This document shows positions 8,533 to 17,310 of a DNA stretch of 64,000 nucleotides, piece by piece. Source of the stretch: DATGZX01 sp035296965 (GTDB lineage: Bacteria; Planctomycetota; Planctomycetia; Gemmatales; Gemmataceae); the NCBI GenBank assembly GCA_035296965.1, contig DATGZX010000298.1, forward strand, positions 124,001 to 188,000, written 5' to 3'. The first letter of the stretch is position 1. Each line of letters begins with the position of its first letter. Under the pieces are notes generated by a model. That model did not search any database, was not told the origin of the DNA, and saw only the letters and a program-made list of their open reading frames with translations. The position numbers and the translations under genes are program-made.

Positions 8533-9807
8533 TCAGGATTTTGGCTTGTGCGCAACCTGCTCGACTTCGCGGAAGACGCGAATCAGGTTACCGCCCAGGA
8601 TCTTGAGGATATCCTCCTTGCTGTAGCCGCGGTTGAGTAATTCCTGAGTGATATACGGGTAAGTCGATACGTCGTCGAGCTGCTCGGGGAGCGTGCTCAC
8701 CCCGTCAAAGTCGGAACCCAGGCCGACATGATCGACGCCGGCGATCATGACGATGTGGTCGATATGGTCAACGACGGTGTGCACGCTGCCGCGCGGGATC
8801 GGGTGTTCCCTGTACCATTCTTTGAGGGCGACATGGAATTCCTCGTCCTTGGGGTATTTGACGCGCAGATCACGCGCCACCTGAAACATGCCCTTCATCA
8901 TTTGTGCGGCTTGCGGGTCGACGAATCCGGAGAAGAAGTTGACCATCACGACGCCGTCGTTCTTTGCCAGAAGGCGCAGCACATCATCCGGCACGTTGCG
9001 CGGGTGCTGAGCCACGGCGTAAGCCGACGAGTGCGAGGCGATGATCGGCGCCCGTGTCACGCGCAGCGTATGTTTCATGGTTTCCGCGGAAACATGTGAA
9101 ATGTCCACGAGCATGCCGAGCCGATTCATTTCCTGAACGACCTGTTCGCCAAACTCGGTGAGACCGTGATGCTTGGGCTCGTCGGTAGCGGAGTCGGCCC
9201 AGGCCAGGTTTTCGGAGTGAGTGAGCGTCATGTAGCGTGCTCCCAGTGCGTAGAGCATGCGCAGCACGCCTAGCGAATTGTCGATCGAGTGCCCGCCCTC
9301 CAGTCCGATCAGCGACGCGATCTTGCCCTGCTTATGGATGCGCAAGATATCATCGACTGAGTAGGCCATCTCAAAGGTGTCCGGGTAGGCTCGCACCATG
9401 CGCTGGATCACGTCGATCTGTTCGAGCGTCTGGCGGACCGAGCTACCATCCTTCATCGACTCGGCGGGCACGAAGGCTGACCAGAACTGGGCGCCGACGC
9501 CTCCCTGCCGTAGCCGGGGGATGTCTGTATGCAGACTCTTCTGTGGCCGAGAGATGTCGATTTGCGTGAAAGACAAGTCTTTCTTCTCGCGAAACTGCCA
9601 GGGCAAGTCGTTGTGGCCATCGATGACCAGTGCCTCGCGATGGATGCGCAGGGCTTCCTCGGTTAACTTCACCGGCTGCCGCCGCGGGGAACCCGGGCCG
9701 TTCTTTGCCTTGTCGTCGTTGTCTGCACGTCCGCTGCTGTGGCCCTCGGCCAACAGTACAAAAAGAAAGGCAAGGGCAAACGAAGTCAAAAACAGGACAG
9801 GTTTCAT
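8533..9807 (-). CDS. secreted membrane dipeptidase (peptidase M19 family)
   Basis: 424 residues. A signal sequence (KPVLFLTSFALAFLFVLL) precedes the metal-dependent dipeptidase barrel. Zinc ligands visible are VIDGHNDLPW (His65, Asp67), GLEGGHSID (Glu170), VDISHVS (His237) and IIASHSSAY (His258). GLGSDFDG lies near the C-terminus. Family members cleave dipeptides, including D-amino-acid containing ones, in the periplasm or at the membrane. GGGAG lies about eight bases before the ATG at 9807. The same frame runs open to 11115, but that extension is antisense to the CBM9 gene and is not coding. Confidence 0.92.
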   Translation of the reverse strand: MKPVLFLTSFALAFLFVLLAEGHSSGRADNDDKAKNGPGSPRRQPVKLTEEALRIHREALVIDGHNDLPWQFREKKDLSFTQIDISRPQKSLHTDIPRLRQGGVGAQFWSAFVPAESMKDGSSVRQTLEQIDVIQRMVRAYPDTFEMAYSVDDILRIHKQGKIASLIGLEGGHSIDNSLGVLRMLYALGARYMTLTHSENLAWADSATDEPKHHGLTEFGEQVVQEMNRLGMLVDISHVSAETMKHTLRVTRAPIIASHSSAYAVAQHPRNVPDDVLRLLAKNDGVVMVNFFSGFVDPQAAQMMKGMFQVARDLRVKYPKDEEFHVALKEWYREHPIPRGSVHTVVDHIDHIVMIAGVDHVGLGSDFDGVSTLPEQLDDVSTYPYITQELLNRGYSKEDILKILGGNLIRVFREVEQVAHKPKS

Positions 9808-10026
9808 CTGAGGTCTCCCGAAGCGCCGTGCGCGGCCCGCCTTGTGGCCTTTAGGCTTATGGGTAGCAATAGCGTGCGGAGCGGCAATGTTGGTCTTCCC
9901 TGGTACGCCGAAAGTAGGTCGAAAGTACGCTGAAAACGGGCCTCGGCAAATTGGCTTTCCGCTATAAAAGAGCAAGAGCGATGGCTCTCGTTGTACGGCG
10001 CGTCTTTCTGAATCCTGGAGTTGGTA

Positions 10027-11148
10027 ATGCGAAAACTGTCCTTGTGCGGCTTCTTGCTGGTTGGTGGTATATTCGGCTCTTGCGAGATTTCCAAGTCGAC
10101 GATGACAGCCAGCGACATGGAGGCCGCCGCCTGCATCAAGCCCTTGCCCGCCTATATCCCTCCTCGCGGCTACGTATGCTACCGAGCGACTGGACCCATC
10201 ACGATCGACGGAAGGCTGAACGAGGAGTCGTGGCAGCAAGTTCCCTGGACAGAGGACTTTGTTGACATCGAGGGGGACGCCAAGGCGCGCCCGCGATTCC
10301 GCACCCGCGCAAAGATGCTCTGGGACGATCACTACTACTATGTAGCGGCCGAACTGGAGGAGCCGCATGTCTGGGCCACTCATACGCAGCATGACTCCGT
10401 GATCTTCGAGGACAACGATTTCGAAATCTTCATCGACCCCAACGGCGACAGCCATGAATACTACGAGATCGAAATGAATGCTCTCAATACCGAATGGGAC
10501 CTTTTGCTGCCTCGTCCCTACAAGGATGGCGGGAAAGCCGTCAACTCGTGGGAAATCCCAGGCCTCAAAACCGCTGTTCATGTAAACGGCACGCTCAACG
10601 ACCCTCAGGATACCGACAAAGGCTGGACGGTGGAGATTGCATTTCCCTGGAAGGTCCTTGGAGAACTTGCCTATCGCCCCGCGCCGCCGCACGACGGCGA
10701 TCAGTGGCGCGTCAATTTCTCGCGTGTGGAATGGCAGCATGAAATCGTCGATGGCAAGTACCGGAAGGTGGCAGGGACCAAGGAGGATAACTGGGTCTGG
10801 TCGCCGCAGGGCGTTATCGACATGCATCGGCCCGAAACCTGGGGATATGTCCAGTTTTCCACTGCCAAGCCCGGCACTGTGAAGTTTCGCCCTGACCCTG
10901 CCGGCCCGGTTCGCTTCCTGCTGCACCAAATCTACTATGCTCAACGGGATTATTTCGAAAAGCACCAGCACTGGGCGAAAACTTTGGAGGAGCTTGGCCA
11001 AGCCGGGCACAAACCTGACGTGACGACGAAGCCGATCCTCCTCGAGACGACGCAAAGCGGTTACGAAGCCACGGCGGAGATCAAGCTGGCCAGCGGAGCT
11101 TCCCAGCGCTGGCACATTCGCCAGGATGCGCGCATTTGGGCGGAATAA
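10027..11148 (+). CDS. CBM9-like carbohydrate-binding lipoprotein
   Basis: 373 residues from the ATG at 10027; GGAG lies eight bases upstream, and a TTG at 10021 is in frame. The short N-terminus MRKLSLCGFLLVGGIFGSC looks like a lipoprotein signal with the modified Cys at 19. The body matches family-9-like carbohydrate-binding modules: GPITIDGRLNEESWQQVPW, MLWDDHYYYVAAELEEPHVW, EDNDFEIFIDPNGDSHEYYE, GWTVEIAFPWKVLG and WRVNFSRVEW. These modules bind sugars or cell-surface glycans. The last 70 residues extend beyond the module. A surface sugar-binding role is inferred; no catalytic domain is present. Confidence 0.85.
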   Translation: MRKLSLCGFLLVGGIFGSCEISKSTMTASDMEAAACIKPLPAYIPPRGYVCYRATGPITIDGRLNEESWQQVPWTEDFVDIEGDAKARPRFRTRAKMLWDDHYYYVAAELEEPHVWATHTQHDSVIFEDNDFEIFIDPNGDSHEYYEIEMNALNTEWDLLLPRPYKDGGKAVNSWEIPGLKTAVHVNGTLNDPQDTDKGWTVEIAFPWKVLGELAYRPAPPHDGDQWRVNFSRVEWQHEIVDGKYRKVAGTKEDNWVWSPQGVIDMHRPETWGYVQFSTAKPGTVKFRPDPAGPVRFLLHQIYYAQRDYFEKHQHWAKTLEELGQAGHKPDVTTKPILLETTQSGYEATAEIKLASGASQRWHIRQDARIWAE

Positions 11149-11345
11149 ATTAAAGGCCGGTCGGAACCAAGTAGCTTGTTCGGGCCTTCCGATGTTTCAC
11201 GCAGCGCGGTGGCGTTCTCTGATTACATTCTGGCTTTCCAACAACGCGCGGAGGGTGAATGGTCCCTTCCACGAGTGTTTCAGTGGTCTTGCCATGACTG
11301 CCTAAATCACATCGAGGTTTGCTTTACCGCCAGAATGAAGCCCGT

Positions 11346-11972
11346 TTACGCCGGCCGCCTCGATCTCCGCTGCACCGCGCGTAAGCGTGGAAGTTGACCC
11401 TTTTTCCGCATGCGCAGGATCTCTGACAGAAGCCTTTCGCCGGAGAATTGTTTGTGCGTGAACTTGTTTACCTGCCTCGTCAGTTCCCGAAGAGCCTTTG
11501 GCGATTGCCCAAGCTGGTCCGCAGAAGTTTCCATTTTTTGATAGACGCGCAGCAGAACCGCGCGATGCTCTTCCGTTAACGGCTCAAAGCTTGAGCGTAT
11601 GGCACGAATGACTTCCTCAAGGTGAGCTAGCGGGTAAGCGGGATAGCTGGACAACCCAGGGGGCAGCTTGATGGATGGAGGACCATTGAGGACCAGAAAG
11701 ATGGGCTTGTTCCATGCGGCTGCAGCCCCTATCTCAACCATTCCCATTGGGGGTATCGGAGCGTCCGCCGAAACAATCACGATCAGCGCGCGACTCTCCG
11801 CCAAGGCTTCCCAGATGGCTTGGCTGCTGTCTCGAACAGGCTCCATGGCATCAGCACGAAAGGTTTCCAGCCCCGCGGCCTTCAGGCTGGCGGCAATCTC
11901 GCGGGCGATCCGGCTGTCCAATGCGGAGTGCGATAAGAAAACGTCGCACGTGTCTTTCACTTTCCCCGCCAT
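11346..11972 (-). CDS. TIR-domain protein
   Basis: 208 residues starting MAGKVKDTCDVFLSHSALD. The first 110 residues are a TIR-like fold: strand DVFLSHS, ALDSRIAREIAASLKAAGL (helix A), the WEALAESRALIVIVSAD strand, then MGMVEIGAAAAWNKPIFLVLN. Glu80 in VEIGAA sits where the NADase catalytic glutamate lies in TIR2-type domains. The remaining 90 residues are helical and basic with no recognised domain. The frame extends to 12116, but the ATG at 11972 fits the domain start. TIR proteins can hydrolyse NAD+ in bacterial immunity; that role here is inference. The gene is divergent from an HD phosphohydrolase (194 bp apart). Confidence 0.78.
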   Translation of the reverse strand: MAGKVKDTCDVFLSHSALDSRIAREIAASLKAAGLETFRADAMEPVRDSSQAIWEALAESRALIVIVSADAPIPPMGMVEIGAAAAWNKPIFLVLNGPPSIKLPPGLSSYPAYPLAHLEEVIRAIRSSFEPLTEEHRAVLLRVYQKMETSADQLGQSPKALRELTRQVNKFTHKQFSGERLLSEILRMRKKGQLPRLRAVQRRSRRPA

Positions 11973-12166
11973 GTTTCCACTCGACTTAAATCCAGAAAAC
12001 GAGTTCGGCCGCAGTGGGTCAAGAGTAGAGAGCGGGGCCGAGGACTGCAAGGAAAATATGCTTCGCCCGCTTTCCTCTGGAGTTTCCGCAGTTGCAACAT
12101 TTGTGCGATTCTGCAAACTTGGTGGAGGTCACTCAGTAACTCAGAGGCAAGTAACGCACAAGTCAC

Positions 12167-13564
12167 ATGGGCGCGACTCCCTACGAATTCGAGAGTCTGA
12201 TCAGCGATCCCTTGCATGGCTACATCACGTTCACGGCCGCGCATGGGAGCGACGTCGTTGCCGAGCAGTCTCTGGTCGATCACCCGTGGGTGCAGCGGCT
12301 GCGGCGCATCCACCAGTTACAGAGCGCGTGGTGGGTTTATCCCACTGCGGAGCACACGCGTTTTCAGCATGTCCTGGGAGCCATGCACCTGGCGGGTCGG
12401 GCCGCGGCTCACCTGTATCCCTCCCTCTGTCATGCCTGCGGGGCGGAATCGATGCCTTCGCGTGCCTATGTTGAAAGCCTGGCGCGCATCGCTGCCCTGC
12501 TCCATGACGTGGGTCATGGGCCATACGGCCATTTCTTCGACGATCACTACCTCGACCAATTTGGCCTCACGCACGAAGACCTGGGACGGCACATTATCCT
12601 TGGGGACCTTTCCCCACTCATCCGCGGCATCCGCGGCAATCCGCACGGCGAATTGGCCTCCCAGGAAACCTTGCAGCCGGAGCAGGTCGCCTTCTTGATC
12701 AAGCGGCCCAGCGAAGCGACGGAAAGTGTGCCAACCTGGTTGCGTCTGCTGCGCACCCTGTTTTGCGGCGTCTACACCGTAGACAACATGGATTTCGTGC
12801 TGCGCGACAGCTACATGGCCGGTCATGGACCGCGGGCGTTCGACCTGGACCGTCTGCTCCACTACAGCTTCTTTACTCCGCAGGGGCTCACCCTGCATGC
12901 GAAGGGGTTGGCAGCCCTGGTGCACTTCATGGAGGTGCGTGGCGAATTATTTCGCAGTCTCTATTTCCATCGCACTGTCCGGGCCATCGATCTGACTTTG
13001 GCCGATCTTTTTCGTCCCACCATGAAACGTCTGCTGCCGGGCAACCCCCTTGACCATCTGGATCGCTATCTGCGGCTGACGGAATGGTCTCTCCTTGTCG
13101 ACGTGGAGCGCTGGCGCGACGATCCAGACCCTGAAACGCGGAAACTTGGCGATGCATGGCAGGCGGTGCTGCAAAGGCGGTTGGAATGGAAAATGGCTTG
13201 CGAGCGAACGATCCGCTTTGATCAGGGACAGTCGGAAGGGACGAGCATTTTCACAGATGCCGAATTGGTCGAGCGCCGCATCCGAGCACGCTTACCCGCG
13301 GCATTGGAGAATCTACCGTTCCGAGCGGACGTTGCCCGCCATTATCATCGCCCCATTAGTCCTGCGGCCCTGCGGCAAAACTTCGTTTATGAGCAGGCTA
13401 CGGGCCAGGTCCGAAGCCTTGCTGAACATGAGCTGTTTGCTCGGCTTCCGGTCAGTTTCTCGCTCTGCAGGCTCTACGCACGAGATCATGCGCACGACGC
13501 AGAACTGGCCATGGCCCTGGACAGGCTCCTGGCAGCTTCGGGGGACGACAAGACCAATATGTGA
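12167..13564 (+). CDS. HD-superfamily phosphohydrolase (YdhJ/SAMHD1-like)
   Basis: 465 residues. The opening LISDPLHGYI and RLRRIHQLQSAWWVYPTAEH, shortened here, with TRFQHVLGAMHLA match the first half of the HD fold (His68). ALLHDVGHGPYGH carries the HD pair (His113, Asp114). VYTVDNMDFVLRDSYMAG supplies the distal metal-ligand aspartate region. The family includes dNTP triphosphohydrolases and uncharacterised nucleotide hydrolases, so hydrolysis of a phosphorylated nucleotide is likely but the substrate is unknown. Length is in the family range. Its neighbour across the divergent promoter is a TIR protein. Confidence 0.88.
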   Translation: MGATPYEFESLISDPLHGYITFTAAHGSDVVAEQSLVDHPWVQRLRRIHQLQSAWWVYPTAEHTRFQHVLGAMHLAGRAAAHLYPSLCHACGAESMPSRAYVESLARIAALLHDVGHGPYGHFFDDHYLDQFGLTHEDLGRHIILGDLSPLIRGIRGNPHGELASQETLQPEQVAFLIKRPSEATESVPTWLRLLRTLFCGVYTVDNMDFVLRDSYMAGHGPRAFDLDRLLHYSFFTPQGLTLHAKGLAALVHFMEVRGELFRSLYFHRTVRAIDLTLADLFRPTMKRLLPGNPLDHLDRYLRLTEWSLLVDVERWRDDPDPETRKLGDAWQAVLQRRLEWKMACERTIRFDQGQSEGTSIFTDAELVERRIRARLPAALENLPFRADVARHYHRPISPAALRQNFVYEQATGQVRSLAEHELFARLPVSFSLCRLYARDHAHDAELAMALDRLLAASGDDKTNM

Positions 13565-13781
13565 GCCTGTTGCTTTCCTTCCAATAAGTTCCACGCTACT
13601 CTGGAGTTGCGGTTGCCGCGCCCTTACGGTTTACCTATCATGCTTCAAGTAAGTCAAGAACGTGGTGCAGAGGACTCTGACCCGAGGAATTATCTGGCAC
13701 TTCGTTTCCTGCGAATTGTCCTTGTACACGCAGGTTGGTGGTCAGACCGAATCTTCACCGCGAATCAACGGAGATTGGATA

Positions 13782-13907
13782 ATGGTACTTCGACCTCGCA
13801 CCAAGAAGGCGCGACGCAGCCGGTATAGCCGTTGCCCCAAGTGCAATAAACAGATCCGTCTTCACCAGGTGCGCTGCCGCACCTGCCACCTGTTGCTACG
13901 CAAATGA
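13782..13907 (+). CDS. 41-residue zinc-ribbon protein
   Basis: A very short ORF, MVLRPRTKKARRSRYSRC..., with two Cys pairs (CPKC and CRTC) spaced as a zinc ribbon, strongly basic before and after (LLLRK end). GGAG lies eight bases upstream of the ATG, which is good support for translation. The frame continues upstream to 13662, but that part is not protein-like. Size, charge and zinc ribbon resemble small ribosome- or RNA-associated proteins; this is only a suggestion. It lies between the HD and ClpN-like genes on the same strand. Confidence 0.65.
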   Translation: MVLRPRTKKARRSRYSRCPKCNKQIRLHQVRCRTCHLLLRK

Positions 13908-14005
13908 GCTAGCAATTCGCCGAAGGCCCGGCTTCCTTGCATTGAGCCCGCCCTTCAGCCATAATTGGGCGAACTCTCCTGGTAGTGCCACCCGAGATTT
14001 CTTTT

Positions 14006-14521
14006 ATGTGCACCCCGAATGAATCGGCGGAAGACATTTTCGGGCCAGACGGCCGCTTGCGCCTGGGGCTGTTGTCGGAATCTGCACTGACGGCGCTTCT
14101 TGAATCGCTCTCGCAGGCGCGCCAGACATTATGGGATAGCGTGCGCAGCCCGCATGTTTTCATGGGGCTGTTGGCCGCCCCGGATGCCGGGGTGCGGAAC
14201 TGGGGGGAGCGGCTGGACGAGGATTTGGCTCACATCCTGGGCCAGTTTCAAGAGCTGTTCCGCCAGGAATCGGGCGAGGACGACGCCGTATTGATCCTCA
14301 ATCGGGAGTTCCTCTCGGACAACGTCATCCGCCTCCTCCGCGACGCGCACACGCGCGCCATTGAAAACCACCGCGACCTGATCACACCGATGGATTTGCT
14401 CATCACCATGCTAACTGCCCCGAACAGCATTGTGGCAGAATGCTTCGAGCGCATTGGGGTGACTGCAGCAAAACTGACAGAATTAGCTGTTATCGCCGAA
14501 CACCAAGCGCGGCCCGACTAA
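14006..14521 (+). CDS. Clp N-terminal (ClpN/Clp_R) domain protein without ATPase
   Basis: 171 residues from the ATG at 14006; a GTG at 13985 is also in frame. Two Clp-repeat-like motifs are visible: SPHVFMGLLAAPDAGVRNWG (first repeat) and ITPMDLLITMLTAPNSIVAE with CFERIGVTAAKL (second). REFLSDNVIRLLRDAHTRA is the linking helix typical of ClpA/ClpC N-domains. No AAA+ domain follows, so this is a free-standing N-domain protein. By analogy with ClpS or MecA-like adaptors it could bind substrates or a ClpC unfoldase, but this is inference. No strong ribosome-binding site. Confidence 0.68.
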   Translation: MCTPNESAEDIFGPDGRLRLGLLSESALTALLESLSQARQTLWDSVRSPHVFMGLLAAPDAGVRNWGERLDEDLAHILGQFQELFRQESGEDDAVLILNREFLSDNVIRLLRDAHTRAIENHRDLITPMDLLITMLTAPNSIVAECFERIGVTAAKLTELAVIAEHQARPD

Positions 14522-14715
14522 CCTACTCCTTACATCCTTCCTAACCGTCATTTCCGGTACTTCCCGGCTGTCATTCTCTTCCCACAGAAGTGTCTGCCTC
14601 TGGGTTGCTCATCAAGCACTCGCTTACAATCAGAGGTTGTCTGTGTCATGCGTCATTGCCGCGAGGCAGAGTTGCCCTGCACATGCAGACCCTTTGGTGG
14701 GAAGAGAGGCGAATC

Positions 14716-15600
14716 ATGAAGATCCGATCGACAAGATGGTTGGTGGGGATAACCGCCAGCCTAGCTGCCATCCAGGGTTGCCAGCACTGCGGCAGCCGCC
14801 CTGCCTGTCCGCCACCTGTGCCACCTCCACCCCCGGCTCCCTCGATCGCGCCGCACGTTCCACCTCCGGGCGTTCCAACGCAGCCCTATCAGCCTCCTTC
14901 CCAGCCGATCCTGCAACCTCCGGTTGCGCCGCCACCCAACCCTGCTGAGGTGAGGCAATACGGGCCGCCGGCTCCTGTTTCTGCGCAGCCCTCCTGGCGA
15001 GCCCAAGGTGGTGGTACGCCCGGTTATTCTGACACGGGGGACTCCTACCGCAGTGGGGTTCGCTTGCAGACCCCCGACTTTAATGCGCCCCTTCCAGTAA
15101 AACCGGCGGTGGTTGAGGAGCGGCCTGTAACCCCTTCCTTACCGGTCGGCATTCCCCAGTTTGCATACGCCAAGGACCAGGTAGCGTCCGGCCTGAAACC
15201 ATTCTTCGAGGGCCTCGATTGGCTCAAAGAAAATAATTTCCGCGCGGCGCTCCACATTCGTCAGCCGGGCAAGGATGAATCCGCGGAGCGCCGACAGGTC
15301 GAGCAGCGAGGCCTCCGATTTCTGAGTCTGGAGGTATCCCCGCAGACTCTCTCCAAAACCACGATCGAAGACTTCAATCACATTGTTGCTGATCCAAGCA
15401 ACTTGCCTCTCTTCGTTTACGACAACGACGGCGCGCTGGCTGGGGGACTCTGGTACCTTCACTTTCGCATGATCGATCACGCCAGCGATCAAGCTGCTCG
15501 CCAGAAGGCCGCCCGGCTTGGTTTGCCCGACGATCAAAACGGCGACCACAAATTGATCTGGCTGGCAATTCAGAAACTCCTGGCTGACCAAGCTCGGTAG
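14716..15600 (+). CDS. lipoprotein with proline-rich linker and degenerate DSP-phosphatase-like domain
   Basis: 294 residues from the ATG at 14716, with GAGAGG seven bases upstream. The N-terminus is a lipoprotein signal ending AAIQGC (Cys22). Residues 30-145 are a Pro/Gln-rich low-complexity linker. Residues about 150-294 resemble a dual-specificity-phosphatase fold: FFEGLDWLKENNFRAALHIR, the RRQVEQRGLRFLSLEVSPQ strand, and LPLFVYDNDGALAGGLWYLH at the position of the active-site loop. There the HC-x5-R signature reads YD-NDGAL-A, so the catalytic Cys is Asp236 and the Arg is Ala242. It is probably a non-catalytic, membrane-anchored binding protein. Function unknown. Confidence 0.72.
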   Translation: MKIRSTRWLVGITASLAAIQGCQHCGSRPACPPPVPPPPPAPSIAPHVPPPGVPTQPYQPPSQPILQPPVAPPPNPAEVRQYGPPAPVSAQPSWRAQGGGTPGYSDTGDSYRSGVRLQTPDFNAPLPVKPAVVEERPVTPSLPVGIPQFAYAKDQVASGLKPFFEGLDWLKENNFRAALHIRQPGKDESAERRQVEQRGLRFLSLEVSPQTLSKTTIEDFNHIVADPSNLPLFVYDNDGALAGGLWYLHFRMIDHASDQAARQKAARLGLPDDQNGDHKLIWLAIQKLLADQAR

Positions 15601-15865
15601 GCTGGCTGGCTTTGTCATCGTTCTTCTGAGATAGAGCCTGAACATCTGCGGATTTGGCCGCTGAACCTGTGCCAGATTCCCGAAGTCAGTAGTCGTCCAC
15701 GTTCTCCCGCCACGTCCACGCGCTGCCTCGCTACGATTATCCCTCGACGCCAGCCCCATCATTCAGTGAAATAGATACGGCTTAGGTTGAACCTGGGCTG
15801 ATGAAAACCGCTGATAGGACCGCCATTTTCGGCTAGTGTTCTTGTCTTGGAGTGTTGCGCCTTTT

Positions 15866-16001
15866 CCCCTCTCCCCTGTACTCGGGGGAGAGGGGGCAGG
15901 GGTGAGGGGGTTAGCATCCTTCGCTAGAGCGTGCAGTTGTTGCAAGGACTATGTCCCCCTCGCCCCCGACCCCTCTCCCCCGAGTACAGGGGAGAGGGGA
16001 G
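15866..16001 (+). repeat. inverted pair of G/C-rich REP-like elements
   Basis: Two copies of a G/C-rich intergenic element in opposite orientation, 15866-15910 and 15955-16001. Each is itself a hairpin: CCCCTCTCCCC and GGGGAGAGGGG arms around a GTACTC or GAGTAC core, followed by a GGGGTGAGGGG-type tail. The rest of the 527-bp gap (15601-16127) shows no gene. The same element recurs near 17.4, 19.4 and 62.5 kb. Confidence 0.85.
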
Positions 16002-16127
16002 AGCGAGCGCGACGCTTTTCAGATGGAAGAACGTCGTGGTTGTCATCAGCTCAGGTTGAACCTGGACCTGCGTGCAAGCATCTCTTTGACAGGGTTTTGT
16101 CGGCCGTAATCACAGGGGGAAACCGTC

Positions 16128-17288
16128 ATGGCCAGTTCCAAGCCGCCGGGATCGTCCATGCCTGCTTTGGGACAAAGCACACCACTCGTACCGCCTCTCT
16201 ACCAGTCATCTGTGTACACGATTCCCGACCTCGACGCGCTAGACCAAATTGTCAACGGGGAGCGGCCCGGGTTCATCTACGCGCGCGACGCACATCCCAA
16301 CGCTCGCTACCTGGCGGATCAGTTGGCCGAACTCGAAGCAGCGTCGTGGTCGGTAGTCTGCGGCTCGGGGATGGCCGCGATCACCGCCGCGCTTTTGGCC
16401 GTGGTGGAGCAAGGGGACAGAATTGTAGCGAGCAACAGCCTCTATGGCCGGACCACGCAGTTGCTCGACCGTGAGCTGACTCGCTTCGGCGTGCAAACGA
16501 CATTTGTCGATGCGCGGGACGAGAGACAGGTGCGATCCGCCCTCGATAAACCCGCCAAGGTACTGCTGATCGAAACCGTGTCGAATCCCCTGCTGAATCT
16601 CGCGGATGTGCCCGCGCTCGCGGAACTGGTGCACGATCGAGGTTGCCTCCTGGCGGTCGATAATACATTCGCGACACCCGTGCTGTGCCGGCCGCTTGAG
16701 CATGGCGCCGACTTTGTCGTGGAGAGCTTGACCAAGATGATCGGCGGCCACAGCGACGTGACCCTGGGCGTTGTTTGTGGCACCAGGGATCATCTCACCC
16801 AGGTCAACCAGGTCGTCTGCATCTGGGGATTTGCGTCGAATCCATTCGATTGCTGGCTGGCGAGCCGCGGTCTGTCAACGCTACCGCTGCGCATGCGGGC
16901 GGCGTCCGCAAATGCCGCTGCACTGGCAGAATGGCTAGGCGGTGAACGCAGCATCAATCGGGTCATCTATCCCGGTCGGCCTGAGCACCCTGATCACGAA
17001 ATCGCTTGCCGCCTGCTTTCCGGCGGCTTCGGGAACATGGTGGCGTTCGAGCTGGAAGGCGGCCGCGACGCTGTCAACCGCTTCATGCGCAAGGCCAAAG
17101 GCATACCTTTTAGCCCGTCCTTGGGCAACACGACGACTACGTGCAGCCATCCCGGCACGACTTCGCACCGCTACGTCAGCCCCGCCGAGAAGAAAAGGCA
17201 GGGAATCAGCGATGGGCTCATCCGTCTCTCTGTAGGTGTGGAGGATCTGCAGCAGATTCAGGGAGAAATGTCGAAGGGCCTCGCGTGA
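16128..17288 (+). CDS. Cys/Met metabolism PLP-dependent enzyme (cystathionine synthase/lyase type)
   Basis: 386 residues of the cystathionine gamma-synthase/lyase family, fold type I. Visible signatures are VPPLYQSSVY, GFIYARDAHPNARYL, CGSGMAAITAAL, ASNSLYGRT, VDNTFATPVLCRPLEHGAD and VVESLTKMIGGHSDV, with Lys203 as the PLP Schiff-base lysine and Asp178 contacting the pyridine nitrogen. The C-terminal GLIRLSVGVEDLQQI is also standard. It should act in transsulfuration or methionine synthesis/degradation. Sequence alone does not separate synthase, gamma-lyase and sulfhydrylase. REP elements lie on both sides of the gene. Confidence 0.9.
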   Translation: MASSKPPGSSMPALGQSTPLVPPLYQSSVYTIPDLDALDQIVNGERPGFIYARDAHPNARYLADQLAELEAASWSVVCGSGMAAITAALLAVVEQGDRIVASNSLYGRTTQLLDRELTRFGVQTTFVDARDERQVRSALDKPAKVLLIETVSNPLLNLADVPALAELVHDRGCLLAVDNTFATPVLCRPLEHGADFVVESLTKMIGGHSDVTLGVVCGTRDHLTQVNQVVCIWGFASNPFDCWLASRGLSTLPLRMRAASANAAALAEWLGGERSINRVIYPGRPEHPDHEIACRLLSGGFGNMVAFELEGGRDAVNRFMRKAKGIPFSPSLGNTTTTCSHPGTTSHRYVSPAEKKRQGISDGLIRLSVGVEDLQQIQGEMSKGLA

Positions 17289-17310
17289 TTTGCTGAACGA
17301 TGCGTCCGTC

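Noticed and set aside
9808..11115. Minus-strand open frame that extends the dipeptidase to 860 residues
   Set aside because: The extension is antisense to the CBM9-like gene, compositionally unlike protein, and precedes a clear signal peptide and ribosome-binding site at 9807.
11346..13564. Calling TIR plus HD a defence island
   Set aside because: Only two genes, divergent, with no further defence genes around; kept as a low-level hypothesis in the findings.
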